From Teichococcus wenyumeiae (lineage in GTDB: Bacteria > Pseudomonadota > Alphaproteobacteria > Acetobacterales > Acetobacteraceae), in NCBI RefSeq assembly GCF_003696345.1, contig NZ_RFLX01000021.1, forward strand, positions 1 to 64,000: a stretch of DNA of 64,000 nucleotides. The letters are read 5' to 3'. Below the pieces are notes generated by a model. It saw nothing but the letters and a program-made list of their open reading frames with translations. It was not told the DNA's origin and did no database searches. Positions 44,571 through 53,248 of this stretch are shown here, in pieces. Numbering within the stretch: position 1 is the first letter of the stretch; the number at the start of each line of letters is the position of its first letter. Made by a program: the position numbers and the translations under genes.

Positions 44571-45830
44571 TCAGGCGGAGGCCGGCTGCGGGATGCCGCC
44601 GATGCGCATGAGATGCTGCGGACCCAGTTCCTCCGGCGAGAGGCAGCCGAGCAGCGCGAGGTTGCGGTCCACCTCCTGCCCCAGGATCTCGATGCCGTGC
44701 CGCACCCCGGCTTCCCCGCCGACGGCGGCGGCATACAGGAAGGGCCGGCCGACGAAGACAAAGTCCGCCCCCATGGCCAGGGCCTTCAGCACATCCGCGC
44801 CGCGGCGGATGCCGCCGTCCATCATCACCGCCATGCCGCCCGCGGCGGCCCGCACCTCCGGCAGGGCGCGGAAGGCCGAGATGGCGCCATCGAGCTGCCG
44901 CCCGCCGTGGTTGGAGACGATGACGCCATCGATCCCCTCGGCGGAGGCGCGGCGCGCATCCTCACCATGCAGGATGCCCTTGATCACCAACTTGCCTTTC
45001 CACTGCTGGCGGATGCGGGCGATGTGGCTCCAGTCCAGGTGGTCCCGCGCACCGAAATCGCGCTCCACGTTGCGCGCGATGATGGGCGCGCCGCGCTCGG
45101 CGAAATTGTTCTCGAAATGCGGCATGCCGTGGTGGCGCAGGGTGCGGTACAGCGTGTCCCAGAGCCACAGCGGGCGGATCGCGCCATCCCAGGCCAGGCG
45201 CAGCGAGGGCTTCAGCGGCGTGGAGAAGCCGGTGCGGATATTGTTCTCGCGGTTGCCCATGGTGGTGGTGTCCACCGTCAGCACCAGGGTGCCGAAGCCG
45301 GCGCGCGCCACGCGCTCCACCAGCGCGGCGATGCGCTTCTCATCCACCGGCAGATAGGCCTGGAACCAGCTTCCCGGCGCGGCCCGCGCCACGTCCTCCA
45401 TCGGGATCAGGGAGGAGCCGCTCATGACCATCGCGATGCCGGCATCCTGCGCCGCGCGCGCCAGCACCAGATCGCCGCGATAGGCCATCATGGCGCTGAT
45501 GCCCATGGGCGAGATGCCGAAGGGCGCACGGTAGGTCTGGCCCAGCAGCGTCGTCGCGATGCTGCGCTGGGAGACATTGATCAGGTAGCGCGGGCGGAAG
45601 GCCCATTCCGCGAAGGCCGTGCGGTTGTCGTGATGCGCGGCATTGGTTTCCGCCGCCCCCGCGATATAGCCGAAGAGCGGGCGCGGCAGCTTGCGCCGCG
45701 CCGCGGGCTCGAAATCCTCCAGCGCCAGGATCGGGCGCAGGCGGCGGGGCAGGCCCTGGCCTACCGCCCGGTACATGGCCTTCGGCGGCGGGGGCGCCGA
45801 AACGGCCCCCGGACCCTCCGCCTGTGTCAC
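44571..45830 (-). CDS. FMN-dependent alpha-hydroxy-acid dehydrogenase (LldD/MdlB-like)
   Basis: A 419-residue TIM-barrel flavoenzyme. N-terminal PLFGYIAGAAETNAAHHDNR, FMN-binding PFGISPMGISAMM, TVDTTTMGNRENNIRTGF, the lysine in GKLVIKGILHGEDA and the catalytic histidine in SNHGGRQLDG are all present. It oxidises an L-2-hydroxy acid (lactate, mandelate, glycolate or similar) to a 2-keto acid. Its start overlaps the TPP-enzyme stop by four bases. The neighbouring TPP enzyme could decarboxylate or condense the keto acid product. Confidence 0.92.
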   Translation of the reverse strand: MTQAEGPGAVSAPPPPKAMYRAVGQGLPRRLRPILALEDFEPAARRKLPRPLFGYIAGAAETNAAHHDNRTAFAEWAFRPRYLINVSQRSIATTLLGQTYRAPFGISPMGISAMMAYRGDLVLARAAQDAGIAMVMSGSSLIPMEDVARAAPGSWFQAYLPVDEKRIAALVERVARAGFGTLVLTVDTTTMGNRENNIRTGFSTPLKPSLRLAWDGAIRPLWLWDTLYRTLRHHGMPHFENNFAERGAPIIARNVERDFGARDHLDWSHIARIRQQWKGKLVIKGILHGEDARRASAEGIDGVIVSNHGGRQLDGAISAFRALPEVRAAAGGMAVMMDGGIRRGADVLKALAMGADFVFVGRPFLYAAAVGGEAGVRHGIEILGQEVDRNLALLGCLSPEELGPQHLMRIGGIPQPASA

Positions 45831-47554
45831 AGGGGCTGCCCTTCCGGCATGTCGCGGCCGACGGAGCGGGCGCGGGGATCGAGGAAGCAGTGCAGGATGG
45901 CGGGCTTGCCGGAAGCCAGGGCACGCTCGAAGGCGGGGGCGAAGTCCGCTGTGCTGCGCACCACCTCGCCATGGCCGCCGAAGGCGGTGGCATAGGCGGC
46001 GAAGTCCGGGTTCACCAGCCGGGTGGCGGAAATGCGGCCCGGATAGTCACGCTCCTGGTGCATGCGGATGGTGCCGTACATGCCGTTGTCGATGACGATC
46101 ACCAGGACGGGGATGCCGTGCTGCACGGCGGTCGCGAATTCCTGACCGGTCATCAGGAAGTCGCCGTCGCCGGCGATGACCACGGACACCGCCTCCGGCT
46201 TCTGCCGCTTGGCCATGATCGCCGCCGGCACGCCGTAGCCCATGGAGCCTGAGGTGGGCGCGAGCTGGGTGCCGAGGCGCGAGAAGCGCCAGTGCCGGTG
46301 CATCCAGCCGGCGAAGTTGCCGGCGCCGTTGCACAGCACCGTATCGGCCGGCAGGCGCTCGTTCAGCCAGCGCACCACCTCGCCATACTGGAAGTCGCCC
46401 GGCAGGGTGCGGGGCGTGCCGGACCAGGACAGGAAGGCCTCATGCGCCGGCGCGGTCTCCGCCGCCCAGGCCGGCGTGGCCTTGGGGGCGAAGCCAGCCA
46501 GGGCCGGGGCGAAGCGGCTCGGCGCAGCCTGGATGGCCAGCGTCGGCGCATAGACGCGGCCCAGTTCCTCGGCGCCCGGATGCACATGCACCAGCTTCTG
46601 CCGGGGCACGGGGATGTCGAGCAGGCTGTAGGAACCCGACGGCATCTCCGACATGCGGCCGCCGATCAGCAGCAGCAGGTCGGCCTCCTGCACCATGGCG
46701 GCGAGCCTGGGGGAGGGGCCGATGCCGAGGTCGCCCACATAGCAGCGATGGTCCCAGCGGAAGCGGTCGGCACGGCGGAAGGAGGTGCAGACAGGCAGCG
46801 ACCAGCGCTCGGCAAAGGCGGCCATGCCTTCCACCGCCGCTTCATCCCAGCCCGTGCCGCCCAGGATGGCCAGCGGCCGCCGCGCGCCTTCCAGCAGCGC
46901 CGCCATGGCCTGCATGTCCTCGGCGGCGGGGGCGGGCAGGGCGGGCGTGACCCGTGGCGCATCAGCGACGCTGGCGAGCTCCGTCAGCATGTCCTCGGGC
47001 AGCGCGATCACCACCGGGCCGGGGCGGCCCTGCATGGCGACATGAAAGGCACGGGAGACGATTTCCGGGATGCGCTCGGCGCTGTCGATCTCGGTGGCCC
47101 ACTTGGCCATGGTGCCGAAGACGGCGCGATAGTCGAGCTCCTGGAAGGCCTCGCGCTCACGCATCTCGCGCGCCACTTGGCCGACGAACAGGATCATCGG
47201 CGTCGAATCCTGCATGGCGACATGGACGCCGCAGGAGGCATTGGTGGCGCCGGGGCCGCGTGTGACCATGCAGATGCCGGGGCGGCCGGTCAGCTTGCCA
47301 TAGGCCTCGGCCATGATGGCGGCACCGCCCTCGGCGCGGCAGGTGATGACGTCGATCCTGGCATCGAACAGCGCATCCAGCACCGCCAGGTAGCTCTCGC
47401 CCGGCACGCAGGAGACCCGCTCCACGCCCTGCGCCACCAACTGGTCCACCAGGATCTGGCCGCCCGTGCGGGGCGGCGCGGCTGTGGCGGAAGACCCCGC
47501 TGTGGTGCCGGCCTCGGGCGCCGAGGTACCATGGGGGAGAAGGGTTTCAGCCAC
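45827..47554 (-). CDS. Thiamine pyrophosphate-dependent enzyme, acetolactate-synthase-like
   Basis: 575 residues with the three TPP-enzyme domains. The catalytic glutamate is in CRAEGGAAIMAEAYG; VTRGPGATNASCGVHVAMQD follows. The central domain starts near PAAEDMQAMAALL. The cofactor site is AGDGDFLMTGQEFATAV with VIVIDN downstream. It could be a decarboxylase or a carboligase on 2-keto acids. A proline/alanine-rich stretch of about 28 residues precedes the fold. Leading the operon before the FMN dehydrogenase, it makes a two-step 2-hydroxy acid pathway plausible. A housekeeping acetolactate synthase is unlikely because no small subunit is present. Confidence 0.88.
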   Translation of the reverse strand: MAETLLPHGTSAPEAGTTAGSSATAAPPRTGGQILVDQLVAQGVERVSCVPGESYLAVLDALFDARIDVITCRAEGGAAIMAEAYGKLTGRPGICMVTRGPGATNASCGVHVAMQDSTPMILFVGQVAREMREREAFQELDYRAVFGTMAKWATEIDSAERIPEIVSRAFHVAMQGRPGPVVIALPEDMLTELASVADAPRVTPALPAPAAEDMQAMAALLEGARRPLAILGGTGWDEAAVEGMAAFAERWSLPVCTSFRRADRFRWDHRCYVGDLGIGPSPRLAAMVQEADLLLLIGGRMSEMPSGSYSLLDIPVPRQKLVHVHPGAEELGRVYAPTLAIQAAPSRFAPALAGFAPKATPAWAAETAPAHEAFLSWSGTPRTLPGDFQYGEVVRWLNERLPADTVLCNGAGNFAGWMHRHWRFSRLGTQLAPTSGSMGYGVPAAIMAKRQKPEAVSVVIAGDGDFLMTGQEFATAVQHGIPVLVIVIDNGMYGTIRMHQERDYPGRISATRLVNPDFAAYATAFGGHGEVVRSTADFAPAFERALASGKPAILHCFLDPRARSVGRDMPEGQPL

Positions 47555-47769
47555 GTTGGATTCCTTGGGGTTGGACGGCGGGTCTCAGGTTGGAGGGCCG
47601 GCGGGACCTGCTGTGCGGAGGGTGCCGCTGCGGCGGTCGCTCGTTGCTACCCGGCAGCGCGGGCCTGCCCGATGCGAGGGGCACGGCGGGGCGAGAGCAG
47701 GTCGTTGATCCTCCGTACCCGGATTGTTGGCGGGACCTTGGCGGCCGGCACCGGGCTCTGCGGCTATCC

Positions 47770-47810
47770 TGACAAGTTGGCGGATAACTTGTCAACATGC
47801 CTGACAGGTT
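47770..47810. promoter_or_regulatory. Operator array for the FadR-type regulator
   Basis: TGACAAGTT (47770-47778) and AACTTGTCA (47786-47794) are perfect arms 7 bp apart, and a third copy TGACAGGTT lies at 47802-47810. The array sits in the divergent promoter between the TPP-enzyme gene and the regulator. Confidence 0.75.
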
Positions 47811-47867
47811 GATCTGGCGGCTGGAATGGAAATCCGCCATGTTGCCACGGCCGCATGGAGCACGGAG

Positions 47868-48590
47868 ATGGATGGGATCAAGCTGGTCAGAGAGCGGAAG
47901 CAGCGGCTCGGGGATCAACTTTACGGGCAGATCCTGGAACAGATCGTATCCGGCACCTTCGAGGAAGGCAGCAAGCTTCCGTCCGAGAGCCAGATCTGCA
48001 AGGCCTTCCAGGTTTCCCGGCCCACAGTGCGCGAGGCCCTGATGCGCCTGCACGCGGATGGGCTGGTGGCCACGCGCCAGGGCTCCGGCACCTTCGTGCA
48101 GAAGCGCCCGCCTGGCCACCTGACCCGTCTGGCCAAGGTCTCGGACGTGGCCGGCCTGCTGCGCTGCATGGAGGTTCGGATCGCGCTGGAGGACCGGGCG
48201 GCGGGCCTGGCGGCCGAACGCCGGACCCCGAACGAGCTGGAGCGCATTCTGCGCGCCCTGGATGCCCTGCGCGACAATGCTGCGGCCGCGTCCGGCGGGG
48301 TTCCCGCCCAGGCGGATTACGATTTCCACCGCGCCGTCGCCAGCGCCAGCGGCAACGAGCTTTTCGCCGCGATGCTGGAGATGATCAACGACACCATGCT
48401 GCAGGCCATGGCGGTGGCACATGGCATCACCCGGGAGGGGTCGGAGGAGCGGGCGCGGCGGGTGATCGAGGAGCATGAAGCGATCGCGGAGGCGATCCGG
48501 CGCCGCGACCCTGAGGGGGCCAGCCTGTCCATGCGCTACCACCTGCACCGCGCGCGTCAGCGCGTGACGGATGGACAGCGGGATCTGTGA
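47868..48590 (+). CDS. FadR-subfamily GntR transcriptional regulator
   Basis: 240 residues. The winged helix shows LYGQILEQIVSGTFEEGSKL, PSESQICKAFQVSRPTVREA and the TRQGSGTFV wing. The FCD domain has EVRIALEDRAAGLAAERR, YDFHRAVASASGN and EEHEAIAEAIRRRD, containing the metal-binding aspartate and histidines. ATG 47868 is preferred because GGAG lies seven bases upstream; ATG 47826 would add 14 residues. The nearby operator array and divergent layout point to control of the Bug-FMN-TPP operon, probably with a hydroxy or keto acid inducer, as for LldR. Confidence 0.9.
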   Translation: MDGIKLVRERKQRLGDQLYGQILEQIVSGTFEEGSKLPSESQICKAFQVSRPTVREALMRLHADGLVATRQGSGTFVQKRPPGHLTRLAKVSDVAGLLRCMEVRIALEDRAAGLAAERRTPNELERILRALDALRDNAAAASGGVPAQADYDFHRAVASASGNELFAAMLEMINDTMLQAMAVAHGITREGSEERARRVIEEHEAIAEAIRRRDPEGASLSMRYHLHRARQRVTDGQRDL

Positions 48591-48703
48591 CAGGCCGCCC
48601 GCCGCCGCGCACTGGCTTGGCACCTGGCGGTGGTTGGAATTGTGGCCGCTTCGCTTCCTCGAAGCCCGCCACTCAGCACCACGGAAGCAGTCTGAAAGCG
48701 CGC

Positions 48704-49918
48704 CTAGGCGAGTGCGAGGCGCGCGCGGCTGCGCAACAACAGCATTGCCACGATCAGCACATTCACCGCATTCCAGACGATGCCGTTCAGGAACGCGGCG
48801 GCGTAGCTGCCGGTCGCATCGAAGATCACGCCGGAAAGCCAGCCGCCCAGCGCCATGCCGATCAGGGTGGCCATCAGCACGATGCCGACCCGCATTCCCA
48901 CCTCGGAAGCGGGGAAGCTCTCCCGCACGATCACCGCATAGGATGGCACGATGCCGCCCTGGAACAGGCCGAACATCGCCGACAGGATAAAGAGCGAGCC
49001 CAGCCCATCGAAGAACAGGAACAGCGAGAGCGCCACGCCCTGCAGGATCGACCCCAGCATCAGCGTGCGCAGCCCGCCGATCCGGTCGGCCAGGAGGCCA
49101 GACCCGAGCCGGGAGACGATGCCGCAGGCGAGCATCAGGGAGAGCATCTCCGCACCCCGCGCCACGCCGTAGCCCAGGTCGCCGCAATAGGCGACGATAT
49201 GGACCTGCGGCATGGCCATGGCAACGCAGCAGGAGATGCCTGCGAAGGAAAGGATTGCCGTCAGGCCGGCGCGCGAGAGGCCGAGTGGCCTGGCCTGCCC
49301 CGCATCACCCAGAGAGCCACCGCTTTGTGAGCCCGGCGCCCGGGCACGCAGCATCAGCGCGAGCGGCAACATCGTGACGAGGCAGATGACGCCAACGACC
49401 ATATGGGCCGTGCGCCAACCGTGCGCCCCGATCAGCCAGGTCAGGATCGGAGGCCAGACCACGCCCGCGAGGTAGTTGCCGGAGGCCGCGAGCGCCACCG
49501 CGATGCCGCGCCGCCGCCGGAACCAGAGAGAAGCATCGGCCACCAGCGGCGCGAAGGCCGCGGAGGCGCCGAACATCCCGATCAGCACGCCCTGTGCCAG
49601 CGTGTAGAGCGCCAGGCTTGGCGCGAGCCCCGCGAGGATATATCCGCTGGACAGCGCCACTGTCGCGCAGAGAAGCGGCCTCATGGCACCGAACCGGTCC
49701 GTGAGCCGGCCCATCAGGATTCCGCCCGCGCCGAAGCCCAGCATGGTGAGCGTGTAGGGCAGGGATGCCGCGCCGCGTGTGGCGCCGAACTCCGCCTGCA
49801 CATCCGGCAGTGCCACAACGACGGACCACATCCCGGCCCCGCCGAGTGTCGTGAGCGCGACAATGGCACAAAGACGGATCCAGGCCGCCCGTGAATCCAG
49901 TAGTTGCTCGCCGGTCAT
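48704..49918 (-). CDS. MFS transporter, monocarboxylate/oxalate-formate antiporter-like
   Basis: A 404-residue carrier with about twelve segments. N-terminal GGAGMWSVVVALPDVQAEFG and LPYTLTMLGFGAGGILMGRL resemble the OxlT/monocarboxylate MFS branch; DRFGAMRPLL is the loop 2-3 motif. It could carry an organic acid. It stands alone, 113 bp from the convergent FadR-type gene. No regulator is attached. Confidence 0.88.
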   Translation of the reverse strand: MTGEQLLDSRAAWIRLCAIVALTTLGGAGMWSVVVALPDVQAEFGATRGAASLPYTLTMLGFGAGGILMGRLTDRFGAMRPLLCATVALSSGYILAGLAPSLALYTLAQGVLIGMFGASAAFAPLVADASLWFRRRRGIAVALAASGNYLAGVVWPPILTWLIGAHGWRTAHMVVGVICLVTMLPLALMLRARAPGSQSGGSLGDAGQARPLGLSRAGLTAILSFAGISCCVAMAMPQVHIVAYCGDLGYGVARGAEMLSLMLACGIVSRLGSGLLADRIGGLRTLMLGSILQGVALSLFLFFDGLGSLFILSAMFGLFQGGIVPSYAVIVRESFPASEVGMRVGIVLMATLIGMALGGWLSGVIFDATGSYAAAFLNGIVWNAVNVLIVAMLLLRSRARLALA

Positions 49919-50224
49919 GCTGCCTTCGCGCCTTGCATGGCCCGTGGCTGACAGGCCGGGGCCGCGATGTTCTTCAGGATTGCCTGCATGATGACGCGAG
50001 GCGTGGGATCAGGAGGAAAGCTGTATACGCTGCCGCGCATGACTCCAGCCTTGAACGCCCCCATGCCCGTGTCCTTCCCTTGCAAAGCAGCGCCTGGCCA
50101 CAGGCACATCGCAGCAGTCTGGCCCAAGGAAGCAGGCAGCACTAGTGCGGGGAAGGATGACCTGACCGCGTTCTATCCTACTGGCTGCTTGGCCATCGTC
50201 GACCCATGTGCACGGGGTCAGGCC
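49919..50224. other. Intergenic stretch upstream of the MFS gene
   Basis: No supported gene. Short frames lack ribosome sites and recognisable domains. Confidence 0.35.
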
Positions 50225-50335
50225 TCAGTCTTCAGGCGCCAATGGACCGCGAGGCACCAGGGCGAAGGAGGCCAGCACCAACAAAGCCGCAGCAATGAAG
50301 TGGTCGTGAACGGCGGCAGGCCAAGTCAACAACAC
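50225..50335 (-). CDS. Possible 36-residue membrane-spanning small protein or C-terminal remnant
   Basis: Downstream of the RES toxin gene a minus-strand frame encodes DHFIAAALLVLASFALVPRG, a single hydrophobic helix, ending at a stop at 50225. Possible starts are GTG 50335 or TTG 50341, without a clear ribosome site. The frame continues upstream to a stop inside the toxin region, so this may equally be the tail of a decayed transporter gene. Confidence 0.25.
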   Translation of the reverse strand: MLLTWPAAVHDHFIAAALLVLASFALVPRGPLAPED

Positions 50336-50363
50336 AGGCAATCTGGCTCCGTGAGGCCAGGGT

Positions 50364-50849
50364 TTACGGCGCTTTGGCTATTCGAGGATCGTAGCTCCAC
50401 AGCCGCAGCTTACGTGCCGTGATACCGCCGCCCGCCGGGTGCAGAGGGTTGATCAATACGTTTCTCTCCTCCGGCACGATCACCGAAGGGACGAGAAGAA
50501 GCACCGAGCGCCGGCTACGCAGCCAGTCCGTACCAAATCTGATGCTGGTTCGGCCGGTCGGGCGTGCGTCCCAGCCGATGGGAAGGGCGGCCGCATCATG
50601 CTCCTCCCGCGCATCCCAGATGTTGTCCGGGATGGTGACCTCGACAAGGTAGCGGTTGAGGGGCAGGCCACCGGAATTGAGATGAGCCATCGTCTCCAGG
50701 CACGCCAGCGCTCGACTTTCTGACGTATAGACCGCTGGCACATCCTTCTCGTTCCAGCGCCCGCCGGTGAGCTTGGCCCCTGTGCCGGAGAGGTCGTCGG
50801 CCTCGTAGGTTGGCGCATCCGTGGCAATCCGCCACACCTTCCGCGTCAC
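50364..50849 (-). CDS. RES-domain toxin
   Basis: A 161-residue RES family protein. Motifs are the early arginine in KVWRIATDAP, the GGRWNEKDVPAVYTSES core that binds NAD, the glutamate in ALACLETMAHL, and the C-terminal serine-bearing RNVLINPLHP. Characterised members destroy NAD+ by phosphorolysis or hydrolysis and stop growth when not held by the partner. It follows the Xre antitoxin gene with a four-base overlap, the normal order for this type II system. Confidence 0.92.
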   Translation of the reverse strand: MTRKVWRIATDAPTYEADDLSGTGAKLTGGRWNEKDVPAVYTSESRALACLETMAHLNSGGLPLNRYLVEVTIPDNIWDAREEHDAAALPIGWDARPTGRTSIRFGTDWLRSRRSVLLLVPSVIVPEERNVLINPLHPAGGGITARKLRLWSYDPRIAKAP

Positions 50850-51391
50850 GCGTAGGCGCCACTCTGCAGTTGGGCGAGGGTGCTGGACACCAGCGTCTGA
50901 CCTTCCATCGTGTCCATCAGATCAAGCGGCCGAACCCCGCCAAGGGCGGGGAGCGGCTCGGTCAGCCAACGCGAGGTCCATGCGGCCGCGTCGAAGCCCT
51001 GCGAATTGCCAGACTCCTCTACAATGACCTGGACTTGGCCAACAAGCCGGGCAACGCCCAGAATGCGCTCGCTCTCCGCAGGTGAGAGCCGGTCCTCTCC
51101 CTTGACCTTCCGGTTGATGGTGGCCGGGGCAATGTTCAGGGCCCGCATGGCTGCGAGCTGGGGGATATCGAGATCCGCCAGAATAGCCTTCGCCTCTGCC
51201 GCCGGCAGGCCATGCTTGATCATGCCGATCCGCTCGAATGGCTCAGCTTGATAGAGCCTGACATAAGCAGGGAGGCCGGCACGGCTCCGGGCGGTGCCTT
51301 TGATCTGAACCGCACCCCGATGTGCCACCAAGTTGGGCTTACGCCCTGTTGCCTTGAGCGCACGGCTGCCGAGTGTCTCCGCCGAGGTCAT
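50846..51391 (-). CDS. Xre/ParS-type antitoxin (DUF2384)
   Basis: 181 residues. The central helix-turn-helix region IPQLAAMRALNIAPATINRK and the C-terminal toxin-binding DUF2384 domain (ERILGVARLVGQVQVIVEES, WLTEPLPALGG, LDLMDTMEGQ) are typical of antitoxins paired with RES toxins. AAGGAG eight bases before ATG 51391 fixes the start. It neutralises the RES protein and should repress its own promoter. An inverted repeat spans its start codon. Confidence 0.92.
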   Translation of the reverse strand: MTSAETLGSRALKATGRKPNLVAHRGAVQIKGTARSRAGLPAYVRLYQAEPFERIGMIKHGLPAAEAKAILADLDIPQLAAMRALNIAPATINRKVKGEDRLSPAESERILGVARLVGQVQVIVEESGNSQGFDAAAWTSRWLTEPLPALGGVRPLDLMDTMEGQTLVSSTLAQLQSGAYA

Positions 51392-51428
51392 TTGATCAGC
51401 TCCTTTAAGCACTTCATAAGATCAAATG
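51389..51428. promoter_or_regulatory. Inverted repeat spanning the antitoxin start
   Basis: CATTTGATC (51389-51397, containing the start codon complement) and GATCAAATG (51420-51428) are perfect 9-bp arms 22 bp apart, flanking the ribosome site. It is a candidate autoregulatory operator of the toxin-antitoxin pair or an RNA stem hiding the start. Confidence 0.6.
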
Positions 51429-51798
51429 GGCGCAAACGCGAGGATTTTCCAGGTCAGCTCTAAAGGTGAAGCCTGAGCTGGTCAGCCATTCTGGAATGGC
51501 GGGTGGAGACACAGCATCGCTGGCCTATTTGCGATCCGTCCCGTCTTGATCCGCAAATCGCGTAAGAATTCTTATGTAAAATATGGGGCCACAGTGAGCA
51601 CGTGCCCATCATGTGCCGCCTCTACACCCGGCGGCAGACTGCGCTGTGCCCATATGGGCCGGCATTGTCGCTCCACGGCAAAACGCTTGGCCAAGCCGCC
51701 GCGGAACTCACCCATGGCAAGCCCGAAGACGCTTCAGGCGAGGCACTCTCCCTCTGTCGCGCCTTCGATAAGCTTGCAAGAACCTTACCGTCAGGAAG
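51429..51798. other. Intergenic region between antitoxin and LivK-type genes
   Basis: This holds the antitoxin promoter region on one side. A 66-codon plus-strand frame (51602-51802) has a cysteine-rich start and a polar helix, but no ribosome site or relatives that I know, so it is not called as a gene. Confidence 0.4.
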
Positions 51799-53049
51799 CT
51801 AAATGTTGATCAGCGCGCATCCGCCTTCCGTCAGCGGCCGGAACGCGTTCTCAGCTGGTGTCGTGCCCACCAGCTTCAGCAGGTCCCATGGGCCGCTGCT
51901 CTCGGCTGGCTTCTTCGCTTCAAAGAGATACATGGGATGGATCTTGCGCCCATCAGGGCGGATGGTGCCGGCACCGAAGCAGTCATCCTCCGTCGGCAGG
52001 CGCTTCATGGCCGCCACCACCTCGCGCCCATCGGCCTTGGCCCGCGCTGCCCCCATTTCCGAAGCCACCTTCAGGTAGTGCAGCGTCGCGGAATACGCGG
52101 ATGCATGATCCATGTTGGGCATATTGCCATTGGTCAGCCGCGGCTTCAGCCGCTGCGTGAAAGTACGGGTACGGTCGTTCAGGTCCCAGTAGAAGCTCTC
52201 GCTGATGGTCAGCCCCTGCGCGGTTTCCAACCCCAGGGACTTGACGTCCTGGATGAAGGCCACCAGCGCCGCCGGGCGTATCCCATTTCTCATCAGGCCG
52301 AACTCGGCAGCCTGCTTCACGCAGTTCAGCATATCCGTGCCGGCATTCGCGAAGGCCACCACATTGGCCCGCCGCGCGCGCGCGTTGACAAGATAGGACG
52401 AGAAATCTGTGCTGCCGGGAAATGGATGCAGGGCAGTGCCAACCACCTGCCCGCCCTCCGCCTCGATGATGCGGGTGGTATCCGCCTGCATGGCCTTGCC
52501 AAAGGCATAATCGGCCGTGAGGAAGAACCAGCGGTTGCCGCCCGAGCGCAACAACGATCGCGCCGTGGAATTCGCATTGGACCAGGTGTCGTAGGGCCAG
52601 TGGATGGTATTGGCGTTGCAGGCGCGGCCGGTGAGGTCAGAGGAAGCGGCGCCGGTATTCAGATGAACCTTGTTCCGCTCTGCCACCAAGCCGCTCACCG
52701 CCAGAGCGATGGCGGAACTGCCAACGTCCATCACCACATCAACATTGCCGCGGTCAAACCATTCCCGCACGATGCCGACGCCGACATCCGGCCGCTGCTG
52801 GTGGTCCGCCAGCAGCACCTCAACGTTCAGGCCGCGCTCGGCGGCATTGAAGTCGGCGATAGCCTGCCGCGCGCAGATCGCGCCAGTCTCCCCCGTAATG
52901 TCCTTGTAGGGGCCGGACAGGTCCGTGAGGAACCCGATACGCAAGGTGGGTTGCTGCTGCGCCCTGGCGCCTGTGGCGCCGGCGGCCAACAGGGCAGCGC
53001 CCGCACCAAGTGCGGCACGCCGACCAATCCCTTGCTGCCTGTCTGTCAT
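51799..53049 (-). CDS. ABC transporter substrate-binding protein, branched-chain amino acid type (LivK-like)
   Basis: 416 residues with a Tat-like signal (IGRRAALGAGAALLAAGATG) and the Peripla_BP_6 fold: LRIGFLTDLSGPYKDITGE, DVVMDVGSSAIALAVSGL, NTIHWPYDTWSNANST and DYAFGKAMQADTTRIIE. Proteins of this group bind amino acids, amides or aromatic acids. GGAGG precedes the ATG. It lies 199 bp downstream of the acyl-CoA operon on the same strand; no permease or ATPase genes are present here. Confidence 0.9.
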   Translation of the reverse strand: MTDRQQGIGRRAALGAGAALLAAGATGARAQQQPTLRIGFLTDLSGPYKDITGETGAICARQAIADFNAAERGLNVEVLLADHQQRPDVGVGIVREWFDRGNVDVVMDVGSSAIALAVSGLVAERNKVHLNTGAASSDLTGRACNANTIHWPYDTWSNANSTARSLLRSGGNRWFFLTADYAFGKAMQADTTRIIEAEGGQVVGTALHPFPGSTDFSSYLVNARARRANVVAFANAGTDMLNCVKQAAEFGLMRNGIRPAALVAFIQDVKSLGLETAQGLTISESFYWDLNDRTRTFTQRLKPRLTNGNMPNMDHASAYSATLHYLKVASEMGAARAKADGREVVAAMKRLPTEDDCFGAGTIRPDGRKIHPMYLFEAKKPAESSGPWDLLKLVGTTPAENAFRPLTEGGCALINI

Positions 53050-53248
53050 GATCTTTTCCTCCCTGAACTTCTTGTTTTTCTATCTTCTGGCCAAGGCATA
53101 GGTGGAAACAAAATCCCTCGCCTGGTCATCGTGTTGGCGGGGTTCATGTCGAAAGCGGAAGCGCGGAACTGCCGGCAGTGCAGGCTGGAGACCTTGGGCC
53201 TTCGCAGCTAGATGCAGCCGATCCTCTTCACGCCATTCCCCTGCTGTG

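Noticed and set aside
45827-47554. Housekeeping acetolactate synthase (ilvB)
   Set aside because: No regulatory small subunit (ilvH) and no ilvC nearby; operon partners are an FMN hydroxyacid dehydrogenase and a Bug protein.
51602-51802. Plus-strand frame of 66 codons before the LivK-type gene
   Set aside because: No ribosome site, no recognisable domain, and it overlaps the end of the neighbouring gene.
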